Positions 46,735-54,445 of a DNA stretch of 64,000 bases are shown piece by piece. Position 1 is the stretch's first letter. Each line of letters begins with the position of its first letter. Below the pieces are notes generated by a model. It was not told where the DNA came from and did not search any database. It saw only the letters and a program-made list of their open reading frames with translations. This stretch comes from Telluribacter humicola. Its GTDB lineage: Bacteria > Bacteroidota > Bacteroidia > Cytophagales > Spirosomataceae. The position numbers and the translations under genes were made by a program. Location of the stretch: contig NZ_JAFIQT010000002.1 in the NCBI RefSeq assembly GCF_017355935.1, positions 682,001 through 746,000 of the forward strand. The letters run 5' to 3'.

Positions 46735-48615
46735 ATGCGATTCCTGTATGGTATTCTTTACTTACTCATTAGTATACCTCTGGTAGGCTATGCCCAGGTT
46801 ACTGTGACCTTTCCTACGTCACGAGCCGTTTTTCAACGGGATAATTTTAATAAAACCACCGTAAATATTGGCGGCTATTATTCAGATTGTGTAGATAGAG
46901 TAGAAGCCCGATTTGTACCCCGTGTGGCTGGACAAGGTGTGGAGGCACCTCTGGGAGGGGGCTGGCAGGCCATTCATCATACTCCATCGGGTGGACAGTT
47001 CTATGGTTCTATGGTGGTGCGTGGTGGCTGGTACGAGCTCCAGGTACGGGCGATCCGTGATGAAGCGGTGGTGGGGCAGGATGTGGTAGATCGGGTAGGA
47101 GTGGGAGAGGTGTTTCTGGTGGCAGGGCAGTCCAACGCGTCAGGAGGAGATGGCTTGCCCAGTGGCCCCGGAGCCGCAGACGATCGTGTCAACAGCGTAG
47201 ACTTCCAGAATCTTAGTCAGCAGGGCCCTATCAGCTATGCCAACACACAGTTGCCCTGCCCGGTTTTTGTGCATCTGGATCAGGAAACCAAAACGGCTCC
47301 CTTTGGTAGTTATGCCTGGTGCTGGGGGGCATTCGGGGATCGTTTGGTGAGTAAACTCAATGTGCCGGTTATGATATTCAATGCTGGCTGGAGTGGTACA
47401 GGTATACGCAACTGGCGCGAGTCCATTGATACCCAGTTCTCCTCCGTTAGTTTTTTTGGCTATCCTTATCCTCCCGGAATGCCGTTTGGCCATCTGAGGC
47501 TGGCCCTCAACTACTACATAGCTCAGCAGGGCTATCGGGCGGTTCTGTGGCACCAGGGAGAGTCGGATAACTATGAGCAGCGTTCCCGCGAAGACTATCG
47601 GCATGATCTCAGACAACTCATCCTCAATAGTCGCTCGCTGAGTGGTAAACCGGATCTGGCCTGGGTAGTGGCCAGGGCTTCCCGATTTACTGTAGACGGT
47701 ACCTCCCGTATATGGCCACCCGTCATAGATGCACAGAACGATGTGATTGGGCTGAATAGCTCTGATGCGGCTGTGGCCTTAGCCCATGTTTTTCCCGGTC
47801 CCGAAACTGACCCGATGGTAGGGAGCGCCTACCGGACCAGCGACGAAATTCATTTTACCAGTACTGTACAGATCGCGCTGGCTCAGGCCTGGGTTGATCA
47901 GCTTCCTGCTGCTTTTTTTACGGGTGGATCTACTCCCTATCTGCCCACTCCACCTCCTTCCCTACTTGCTAGCTGTGGGGGAGACAATGCCCTCTCATTT
48001 AGTGCGCCTTCGGGCTGGACTTCCTACCAATGGTACGCGGAGGCTGACTGTAATCAGGTACTGAACGATCAGCCACAGTGGACAGGTACCACGGGTACTT
48101 ACCGGCTCAAAGCAAAGGATGCTCTCCACAATACGGTTTTCTCCCCGCGGGTACGGGTACCAGCCTCTACGGCTACCACGGTGTCAACCAACGGAGATCG
48201 TACTGTAGCGGCGGGGGGAAGTATTGTACTGGAAGTAGTGGCAACTAACGGATGTAATTTTAACTGGAGCGGCCCGCAGAGCTTTAGTAGTACCTCCCGC
48301 AATGTCACTATTCCCAATGCGACTACTGCAAGGGCTGGTACCTATCAGGTAAAGGTAACGAACAGTTATGGCTGCCAGGCCCAAACCGCCCTGAACGTAT
48401 CAGTGATAGCCAGCGTAGAAACCATAGCCAGCGGCAACTGGAACAGTACAACTACCTGGTCGTGCGGTTGTGTACCGGGTATAGATACAGAGGTAGTGTT
48501 GAACGCCGGACATACTATAACTGTTGATGGGGTACTAACCCATGCTAAAATGCTCCGGTTAAATGGTGGTCAGCTGGAAGTCAAGAATGGCGGGAATGTA
48601 CAGTTTAATCAGTAG
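46735..48615 (+). CDS. Secreted SGNH carbohydrate esterase (SASA/DUF303 type)
   Basis: A 626-aa secreted protein with signal peptide (MRFLYGILYLLISIPLVGYAQ). The esterase domain of the sialate O-acetylesterase group has the nucleophile Ser in VAGQSNASG near residue 131, the HQGESDN block near 272 and the catalytic Asp/His in DEIHFT near 370, so deacetylation of acetylated glycans is likely. An Ig-like domain (about 410-560) and a segment SGNWNSTTTWSCGCVPG ... AGHTITVDG, like the G8/beta-solenoid segments of Bacteroidota surface proteins, follow. No sorting tail is recognised. Confidence 0.88.
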   Translation: MRFLYGILYLLISIPLVGYAQVTVTFPTSRAVFQRDNFNKTTVNIGGYYSDCVDRVEARFVPRVAGQGVEAPLGGGWQAIHHTPSGGQFYGSMVVRGGWYELQVRAIRDEAVVGQDVVDRVGVGEVFLVAGQSNASGGDGLPSGPGAADDRVNSVDFQNLSQQGPISYANTQLPCPVFVHLDQETKTAPFGSYAWCWGAFGDRLVSKLNVPVMIFNAGWSGTGIRNWRESIDTQFSSVSFFGYPYPPGMPFGHLRLALNYYIAQQGYRAVLWHQGESDNYEQRSREDYRHDLRQLILNSRSLSGKPDLAWVVARASRFTVDGTSRIWPPVIDAQNDVIGLNSSDAAVALAHVFPGPETDPMVGSAYRTSDEIHFTSTVQIALAQAWVDQLPAAFFTGGSTPYLPTPPPSLLASCGGDNALSFSAPSGWTSYQWYAEADCNQVLNDQPQWTGTTGTYRLKAKDALHNTVFSPRVRVPASTATTVSTNGDRTVAAGGSIVLEVVATNGCNFNWSGPQSFSSTSRNVTIPNATTARAGTYQVKVTNSYGCQAQTALNVSVIASVETIASGNWNSTTTWSCGCVPGIDTEVVLNAGHTITVDGVLTHAKMLRLNGGQLEVKNGGNVQFNQ

Positions 48616-48620
48616 AAGCT

Positions 48621-48791
48621 ATGTGTATCAATCTGAAAACATTCAACGAGTCGTTCCGGAAGTGGTCCGAAGAAAATGAGCAGGAAGGCTTCCCCTATGC
48701 CTGGCCTCAATCCGATGACCAGGAGCCGGAAGAAGCTGTGGAAACCACTGAACAAAAAATTTCAGGAGGGAAGTCCTCTCCTGATCTATGA
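48621..48791 (+). CDS. Small acidic hypothetical protein (56 aa)
   Basis: A 56-codon frame beginning 5 bp after the esterase stop: MCINLKTFNESFRKWSEE, then an acidic stretch rich in Glu, Gln and Pro. Tight spacing suggests translational coupling with the esterase. No domain or signal is seen and no family is recognised, so it could be a chance frame. Confidence 0.4.
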   Translation: MCINLKTFNESFRKWSEENEQEGFPYAWPQSDDQEPEEAVETTEQKISGGKSSPDL

Positions 48792-48817
48792 ATATAAGTT
48801 GTATAACCTACGCTGGT

Positions 48818-49198
48818 TTAGACCCCTTGTTGGGATAGATCAGCGTATTTGTTTAGTAGTATGTATAATATATATCCCAATAGCACGCCTCCTGCATCGG
48901 CTACGATGTCCCACAGGTCAAAGCTTCGGTCAAAGGGGAGCATCTGCTGATAAAATTCAATTAAAATTCCAAATAGAAGCCCAACTGCCGCCACTATTGC
49001 AGACTGTCTGGGCTTTAGGAGAGTCCAGAGTAGGGTCCAGCCACTGAACATACCGACATGCACAATCTTATCAAAATAGGTGACTGGTGCATCTGGCAAA
49101 TCCTTGCCCGGCCAGGTGCAGGCTACCAGGATCAGAAATGTCCAGAGCCAGGCGGGCCAGCGGTGGCGGGAAAACCAAAAGATTAAAGAGGCAAGCAT
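48818..49198 (-). CDS. VanZ family membrane protein
   Basis: A protein of about 126 residues with four predicted membrane helices. The VanZ-like signature is visible: WPGKDLPDAP, FDKIVHVGMFSGWTLLW, GILIEFYQQMLPFDRSFDLWDIVADAGGVLLG, with the conserved Asp-Lys-His, Glu-Gln and Arg-Asp-Asp positions. VanZ gives low-level teicoplanin resistance in enterococci; most homologues have unknown roles. An in-frame ATG at 49261 would add 21 residues, but a TAAATTTTG -7-like sequence overlaps that start, favouring the shorter form. Confidence 0.85.
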   Translation of the reverse strand: MLASLIFWFSRHRWPAWLWTFLILVACTWPGKDLPDAPVTYFDKIVHVGMFSGWTLLWTLLKPRQSAIVAAVGLLFGILIEFYQQMLPFDRSFDLWDIVADAGGVLLGYILYILLNKYADLSQQGV

Positions 49199-49286
49199 TT
49201 CAGATAAGGTTACTGGTCGGATTATGCAGTCAATATACACTTTTCGTGCCCGTTCGGCCAAAATTTAACCGCAAGTTATCATTTGG

Positions 49287-49463
49287 TCAGGCAATAGATA
49301 TCAAAAAGTACAGGACCAGGAAGAAGACTACAACAAAGAAAAGCCCGGCTATGATGTCGTTATAATCTTTGTCTTTTCTGATAAATACTTTATAAATAGC
49401 CCAGATAATGAATATGGTAGACAGCAAAACACCCGTAGCAACATAAACCGTATTAGTACCAGT
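49287..49463 (-). CDS. Small membrane protein frame lacking a standard start codon
   Basis: An uninterrupted 58-codon frame reading like a real small membrane protein: TVYVATGVLLSTIFIIWAIY, then KVFIRKDKDYNDIIAG and a second hydrophobic helix ending LISIA. It has no ATG or GTG; TTG at 49427 would give 46 aa. Either a TTG (or rarer) start is used or the 5' part is lost. It lies between VanZ and a terminator on the same strand, in an otherwise empty gap of about 380 bp. Confidence 0.4.
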   Translation of the reverse strand, partial: TGTNTVYVATGVLLSTIFIIWAIYKVFIRKDKDYNDIIAGLFFVVVFFLVLYFLISIA

Positions 49464-49520
49464 TTACAGTAGATAGGTTGATGTACTTAATATACGACTG
49501 ACCCGGCTAAAATGAAATAA

Positions 49521-49550
49521 GGCCGCTTTAACACCTACGTCAGAGCGGCC
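49521..49550. terminator. Terminator-like hairpin beside the Bcr/CflA gene
   Basis: A 7-bp GC-rich stem (GGCCGCT / AGCGGCC) with a 16-nt loop. On the plus strand CTTTTTATAG follows, on the minus strand TTATTTCATTTT, so it can act in either direction. It lies about 30 bp past the transporter stop. Confidence 0.6.
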
Positions 49551-49581
49551 CTTTTTATAGTAGTATACTCAATATAGCTGA

Positions 49582-50790
49582 TCAGGCTGCGGCTTCTACA
49601 TTACGGCCTGAAGCTTTGAATTTCTGAACCAGTAGGAGGGTAAAGCTGGCGATGGCGCAGAAGGCCATAACACCGGCCATAGGTAGGGCAGTACCGTTGT
49701 GCAGGTAGCTTACCATAGCTGATGCCAGTGCCCCGAATATCAATTGGACAAAGCCCATAAAGGCCGAAGCACTACCAACATTACGAGTAATGGGCTCCAG
49801 GGTAAGGGCCGAGGTGTTGGGAGTCAGGAAGCCCAGGGCAAACAGGTACAGAAATAACAGGGTCAGGAATCCTATCCAGGGCAGCGAGTGCGTAGCAACT
49901 CCGGCTATCATCAGAAAACCAATTATGCTTATACTCAGCGCTGACAGTTCGGCTATCCGGGCCGTGGTGGAGGTACGCAGACAGAGGCGATTGAACTGAC
50001 TACCCGCTATGTAGCCTAGCGCGTTAAAGCTGAACAACCATCCGTACTGTGTATCTGTAAAATGGAAGAGATCCATATAGATGAAAGGCGACCCCGCTAC
50101 GTAAGCGAATAAGCCTCCAATGGCAAAGCCTCCGGCCATGGCATAGTTCAGGAAAGCCGGTTCTGTGAGCACTATCCAGTATTCGCGCAGTACAGCGGCC
50201 GGGCGTAGCGTTACGGAAGGGTCAGGTTGGCGGCTCACCGGCAGGAAGAAATACACGGCCGCCAGCATAAGTCCGCTGATCACTGCCAGGAAGGCAAATA
50301 TATACCGCCAGCCTAGTGAGGCTACGATCAGGCCACCCATGGTAGGGGCGATGAGCGGAGCTACTCCCATGATGAGCATCAGCGTAGAAAAAACCTTGGC
50401 GGTATCGGCCGGAGGGAACAAGTCCCGCACTATGGCGCGTCCGGCCACCATACCGGCGCATCCGCCCAAGGCAAGCACCGCCCGCAGGGCAATCAGCCAG
50501 TGTATAGTCGGAGCCAGGGCGCAGATAACGGCTGCCACTGTGTAGAGCGACAGACCAAAAAGGAGGGGAGCCTTGCGACCAAAACGATCTATGATGGGTC
50601 CGTAGAACAACTGACCTACACTTATTCCGATAAAGTAGCTGGTCAGCGACAGACCTACATCGGCTATACTAACATTAAGATCTTTGGCAATAGCCGGAAA
50701 GCCCGGCAGGTACATATCTATGCTAAATGGTCCCAGTGCCGACAGTACCCCCAGGAGCAAAATTACCTTGTTTAACTCCTTCTTGCTCAT
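49582..50790 (-). CDS. Bcr/CflA family multidrug efflux MFS transporter
   Basis: A 402-aa inner-membrane proton antiporter with 12 predicted helices. Family marks include FSIDMYLPGFPAIAKDL at the first helix, the MFS loop motif GPIIDRFGRKAPLLFG, and RALGGCAGMVAGRAIVRDLF-like sequence in helix 4. Homologues export bicyclomycin, chloramphenicol or other drugs; the substrate here is unknown. The internal ATG (MSKKELNKV) is chosen over an upstream one nine codons away. Confidence 0.93.
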   Translation of the reverse strand: MSKKELNKVILLLGVLSALGPFSIDMYLPGFPAIAKDLNVSIADVGLSLTSYFIGISVGQLFYGPIIDRFGRKAPLLFGLSLYTVAAVICALAPTIHWLIALRAVLALGGCAGMVAGRAIVRDLFPPADTAKVFSTLMLIMGVAPLIAPTMGGLIVASLGWRYIFAFLAVISGLMLAAVYFFLPVSRQPDPSVTLRPAAVLREYWIVLTEPAFLNYAMAGGFAIGGLFAYVAGSPFIYMDLFHFTDTQYGWLFSFNALGYIAGSQFNRLCLRTSTTARIAELSALSISIIGFLMIAGVATHSLPWIGFLTLLFLYLFALGFLTPNTSALTLEPITRNVGSASAFMGFVQLIFGALASAMVSYLHNGTALPMAGVMAFCAIASFTLLLVQKFKASGRNVEAAA

Positions 50791-50907
50791 GTGTTTGTTG
50801 ATGTGGATAAATACCAATTTTTGTTACTGCAAAATTAGCCGGAAATGCTTGAAAAATAGCTATATAATGCTAACGTTAAATTGTACTTATCCAATAACGT
50901 GCTTGTG

Positions 50908-51291
50908 CTATACCTCGTAGAACTCAATCGGGAGTCCATCCGGATCAGCAAAGAAGGTGAAGCGTTTTTGGGTAAATTCATCCGTGCGGATAGGCTCAGA
51001 TTCAACGCCTTTGCTGGTAAGATGGGCTATGGAGGCTTCCAGGTCTTCCACCGCAAAAGCCAGATGACGTAGCCCGGCTGCTTCGGGTCGGGAGGGGCGG
51101 GAGGGGGGATTGGGAAAAGAAAACAGCTCAATGATGTAGTGACCGTTGAGAGCCAGATCCAGTTTGTAAGATTCCCGGGCTTCACGGTATACTTCCCTGA
51201 TGATGGTTAAACCTAGAATATCGGTATAGAAAGCCTTGGACCGGGCATAGTCAGAACAGATAATAGCAATGTGGTGTACGTGGCTGAGCAT
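50908..51291 (-). CDS. VOC family protein (YaeR/GloA2-like)
   Basis: A 127-aa vicinal-oxygen-chelate protein. Two beta-alpha-beta-beta-beta units supply metal ligands: His in HVHHIAIIC near residue 5, Glu in YIIELFSF near 55, His in LRHLAFAVED near 73 and Glu in PIEFYEV at the end. The sequence SDYARSKAFYTDILGLTIIREVYR matches the YaeR / SMU1112c group, which resembles glyoxalase I but lacks a proven role. A longer frame exists upstream; the ATG giving MLSHVHHIAI fits the family. Confidence 0.9.
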   Translation of the reverse strand: MLSHVHHIAIICSDYARSKAFYTDILGLTIIREVYREARESYKLDLALNGHYIIELFSFPNPPSRPSRPEAAGLRHLAFAVEDLEASIAHLTSKGVESEPIRTDEFTQKRFTFFADPDGLPIEFYEV

Positions 51292-51501
51292 GGGTGAATG
51301 AAGGATTAGGAACTGGATCGGCAACAGGCCCGAAGAAAGCAACTGGCATGTCGGCTTCAAATATAGCCAAAACACTGGCACAGAATTATAGCTTTATTGG
51401 AGAAGCAAGTAACGGAGGTAGGGGATAGTACCCCGTGCCACACCTCCGGCCACTGCTTTATAAGACTTAACTATTGCATTAAAAACTTACTGTTATCTAC
51501 T

Positions 51502-51783
51502 ATGAAAGCCATTTGGAATAATAAAGTATTAGCCGAGAGCGACGAGACCATGGTGATTGAAAACAATCACTACTTTCCGGCCGAGTCAGTAAAAAAAGAG
51601 TACTTTAAGGAGTCTGATACCCAGACCGCCTGTGTATGGAAAGGTACTGCTTCGTACTATGATGTTGAGGTGGATGGGGAAGTGAACAAGGATGCCGCCT
51701 GGTACTATCCTAATCCAACCGATAAGGCCAAGCCGCTGAAAGACATGGTAGCCTTCTGGAAAGGGGTGGAAGTTACGGAGTAA
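51502..51783 (+). CDS. DUF427 domain-containing protein
   Basis: A 93-aa single-domain protein. KAIWNNKVLAESDETMVIENNHYFP, ESDTQTACVWKGTASYYDVEV and AAWYYPNPTDKAKPLKDMVAFW span the whole DUF427 fold, a small beta-tent with no established activity. The longer open frame is ignored because the conserved domain begins at this ATG. BCCT transporter gene follows 43 bp downstream. Confidence 0.92.
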   Translation: MKAIWNNKVLAESDETMVIENNHYFPAESVKKEYFKESDTQTACVWKGTASYYDVEVDGEVNKDAAWYYPNPTDKAKPLKDMVAFWKGVEVTE

Positions 51784-51826
51784 CTCACTATATTGGTCAG
51801 TTCACTCAACCGATCCAATCTCCCTG

Positions 51827-53365
51827 ATGCCTACCCTCCGTCACCGTGTATTCTGGCCGCCTTTCCTTATTCTGATTCTGGTAGCTGCTTATAGCTTACT
51901 TGACCCGGCCCGGATGATAGAAAGCATAACTGCTCTGAATAGCGCCATGATGGATGGGTTTGGGTGGTTGTTTTCGCTGGGAGCTCTTTTCTTTTTTGCA
52001 CTATGTATAGTGGTGTACCTGTCCCCCTTAGGTGAAGTGCGTATCGGAGGGGCTGATGCACTACCTATATTGGACCGGTGGCGATGGTTTGCAATTACAC
52101 TCTGCACAACCATCGCCACCGGTATTTTATTCTGGGGTACGGCCGAGCCTCTTTTTCACCTGCATGCTCCACCGGCCAGTCTGGGTATACAGCCTGGTAG
52201 CCACGAGGCCGCACTTTTTGCGGTGTCGACCATGTACATGCACTGGTCGCTGATCCCCTATGGAATCTACACCCTGGCCGGAGTTACGTTTGCCCTTTGC
52301 TACTACAACCTTCGTCAGCCGTTTAGTCTGGGCTCTATGCTGTACCCGGTGCTGGGCGAAGGAGTACATCGTTCGGTAGGCGGTCTGATCGATGCTATCT
52401 GTCTGTTCTGTCTGGTGGCCGGTATGTCGGCCTCGTTAGGTGCGGGCATACTCATCCTGTCCGGAGGTTTGCAGCAACTGGCTGGTATTCCCTCTACTAT
52501 TACTACACTTGGACTTATAGCCCTTAGTATTATTACCTGCTTTATACTATCGGCGGCGAGTGGCCTGTTGCGGGGGATACGTATCCTATCGGAGATCAAT
52601 GTTTCGATATTTATTCTATTGGCTGTATTTATGCTTATAGCCGGACCGACGGGTTATATGCTGGCTTTTGGCGCGGAGGCCCTGGGCGAATATGTACTCC
52701 ATTTCTTTGAGCGGAGCCTGATCGGCACCATAACTGATGATACCGCCTGGGCCAAAAGCTGGACCCTCTTCAACTGGACCAACTGGCTGGCCTGGACGCC
52801 CATTACGGCCCTGTTCCTGGGGCGTATTGCCGTGGGCTACACCGTACGGGAGTTCATTCACTTCAACCTGCTCTTTCCGGCCCTGTTTGCCTGCGTCTGG
52901 ATCATGATATTCAGCGTAACGTCTATTCAGATAGACATGGCAGGAGTAGGCTCGCCCCTGTACCAGGTTGTCAGCCGGGAGGGAGGAGCCAGTCAGGTCA
53001 TCTTCGAAATCCTGGCGCGACTGCCCCTGTCCACACTTACCAGTTTTATCTTTCTCGGTACGGCCTTTCTTTCGTACGTAACCGCGGCCGACTCCAACAC
53101 GGCTGCTATGAGCGACATCAGCGTGTACAAGACGGGTAATACACACGTAGAACCTCCCTTACCAGTAAAAGTAGCCTGGGGAGGGCTCATTGGTCTGATC
53201 GCCTGGGTGATGGTATCGTTTGCCGGGGAAGGTGAGAACAAGGGGTTGGATGGAGTACGTATTCTCTCTAATCTGGGAGGCTTTCCGGCTCTAATCCTGA
53301 TGCTGCTGGTAGCCTGGGGTATTATAAAGCTGATGCTGAATCCGGAGAGGCTTAGAGATAAGTGA
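51827..53365 (+). CDS. BCCT family transporter
   Basis: A 512-aa secondary transporter of the betaine/carnitine/choline family with about 12 helices. Conserved features include TGILFWGTAEPLFHL, the MYMHWSLIPYGIYTLAG segment, GLLRGIRILSEINVSIF and the glycine-rich AGMSASLGAGILILSGG stretch. In place of the aromatic box Trp-Gly-x-x-x-Trp at HWS-LIPYG the second Trp is absent, so a quaternary-amine substrate is not assured. BCCT proteins import osmoprotectants or exchange trimethylammonium compounds. A weak hairpin (TAGCCCCA/TGGGGCTA, 53523-53554) lies downstream. Confidence 0.9.
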   Translation: MPTLRHRVFWPPFLILILVAAYSLLDPARMIESITALNSAMMDGFGWLFSLGALFFFALCIVVYLSPLGEVRIGGADALPILDRWRWFAITLCTTIATGILFWGTAEPLFHLHAPPASLGIQPGSHEAALFAVSTMYMHWSLIPYGIYTLAGVTFALCYYNLRQPFSLGSMLYPVLGEGVHRSVGGLIDAICLFCLVAGMSASLGAGILILSGGLQQLAGIPSTITTLGLIALSIITCFILSAASGLLRGIRILSEINVSIFILLAVFMLIAGPTGYMLAFGAEALGEYVLHFFERSLIGTITDDTAWAKSWTLFNWTNWLAWTPITALFLGRIAVGYTVREFIHFNLLFPALFACVWIMIFSVTSIQIDMAGVGSPLYQVVSREGGASQVIFEILARLPLSTLTSFIFLGTAFLSYVTAADSNTAAMSDISVYKTGNTHVEPPLPVKVAWGGLIGLIAWVMVSFAGEGENKGLDGVRILSNLGGFPALILMLLVAWGIIKLMLNPERLRDK

Positions 53366-53583
53366 GCTTACGACTACATATGTGCTGCGGGTTGGGTAAA
53401 GGAAGGAAAGCTAAGGTACAAAGAAACCATAGTAACAGGATTTGCTCAGCTACCGGAGGCTTTTCTGGGTTTGTTTTCGGGCAAGAACAAAGGCCAAATG
53501 CTGGTCAGGGTATAGCATTATCTAGCCCCATAACTATATAAAATTTTGGGGCTATTGGCAGAATAATTTAGACACGAAGTTTG

Positions 53584-54294
53584 TCAATGAGCCTTCATAG
53601 TTTTAACTGGAGTAAGTGGGATAAGAACTACTTTTCGGAATTCTACCTCAGCGCCCTCTGCCTGAAGTGCTATCTGTCCTTTTTGGGCTGTAGCATTCCA
53701 ACCCATATTTACTGTATCATCATTGACCCAAACAGTAATTGCATCATTAAGACATTGAATTTTCATAGTATTCCATTCGCCAACGGGTTTTTCTGAGCCA
53801 TCGGTCAGGTTGGGTATGCGGCGTAGCTTGTCCCCGTTAACACCCCATTTTTCGCGGGGGCCACGTCTTTTTTCCATGTCAGGTACTACTATGTCTTCCT
53901 CTATACACCAGAAATCACCGGCGTTCTGGTGCATCATCTGTATTTCAATGGACTTGGGAAACATATCATACAATGCCCGGGGTGTGGAAACATGTACCAA
54001 AGCGCCGCAGTTACCGGGCTTACCTGCAAAGCGATACTCCAGCTCTAAGCGGTAATTTTGAAAACTGGAATCAGTAATCAGGTGACCGCCGGGAGTACCC
54101 AGGCTTACCAGCATTCCGTCGCGTACGATAAAGGGATTGCGGGCATTAGGGTTCTTGTCTTGCTCCGGTACATCGGTATGCCAGCCTTTCAGGTCTTTAC
54201 CGTTGAAGAGGCTTTTGGTTTGGGCTTGTACAGGAGAAAGCGAGGTAAAAAAGCTGGCGGCTACGAAGGAGGCCGCTACTACAAATTTATTCAT
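53584..54294 (-). CDS. Secreted DUF1080 (3-keto-disaccharide hydrolase-type) protein
   Basis: A 236-aa protein: signal peptide (MNKFVVAASFVAASFFTSLS, ending VQAQ) and a single DUF1080 jelly roll starting TKSLFNGKDLKGWHT and ending GQIALQAEGAEVEFRKVVLIPL. The intermediate GALVHVSTPR and SIEIQMMHQN strands are also typical. It is shorter than the other DUF1080 protein in the window, without the extra C-terminal domain. It is divergent, across 150 bp, from a PQQ dehydrogenase gene and so probably belongs to the same sugar-oxidation module. Confidence 0.92.
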   Translation of the reverse strand: MNKFVVAASFVAASFFTSLSPVQAQTKSLFNGKDLKGWHTDVPEQDKNPNARNPFIVRDGMLVSLGTPGGHLITDSSFQNYRLELEYRFAGKPGNCGALVHVSTPRALYDMFPKSIEIQMMHQNAGDFWCIEEDIVVPDMEKRRGPREKWGVNGDKLRRIPNLTDGSEKPVGEWNTMKIQCLNDAITVWVNDDTVNMGWNATAQKGQIALQAEGAEVEFRKVVLIPLTPVKTMKAH

Positions 54295-54445
54295 GATGGT
54301 CTATTGGATTTTGAGCATGTCTAACAAAGCTAGGTATGGTCCGGTACTACTATCATACTAAAAGATAATGTGGTAGACTTGACTCTCCTTCTCCTTTATA
54401 TACCAAATGTGGTATTGCCCCTTTACGACCACTAAGCTCTGTTTC

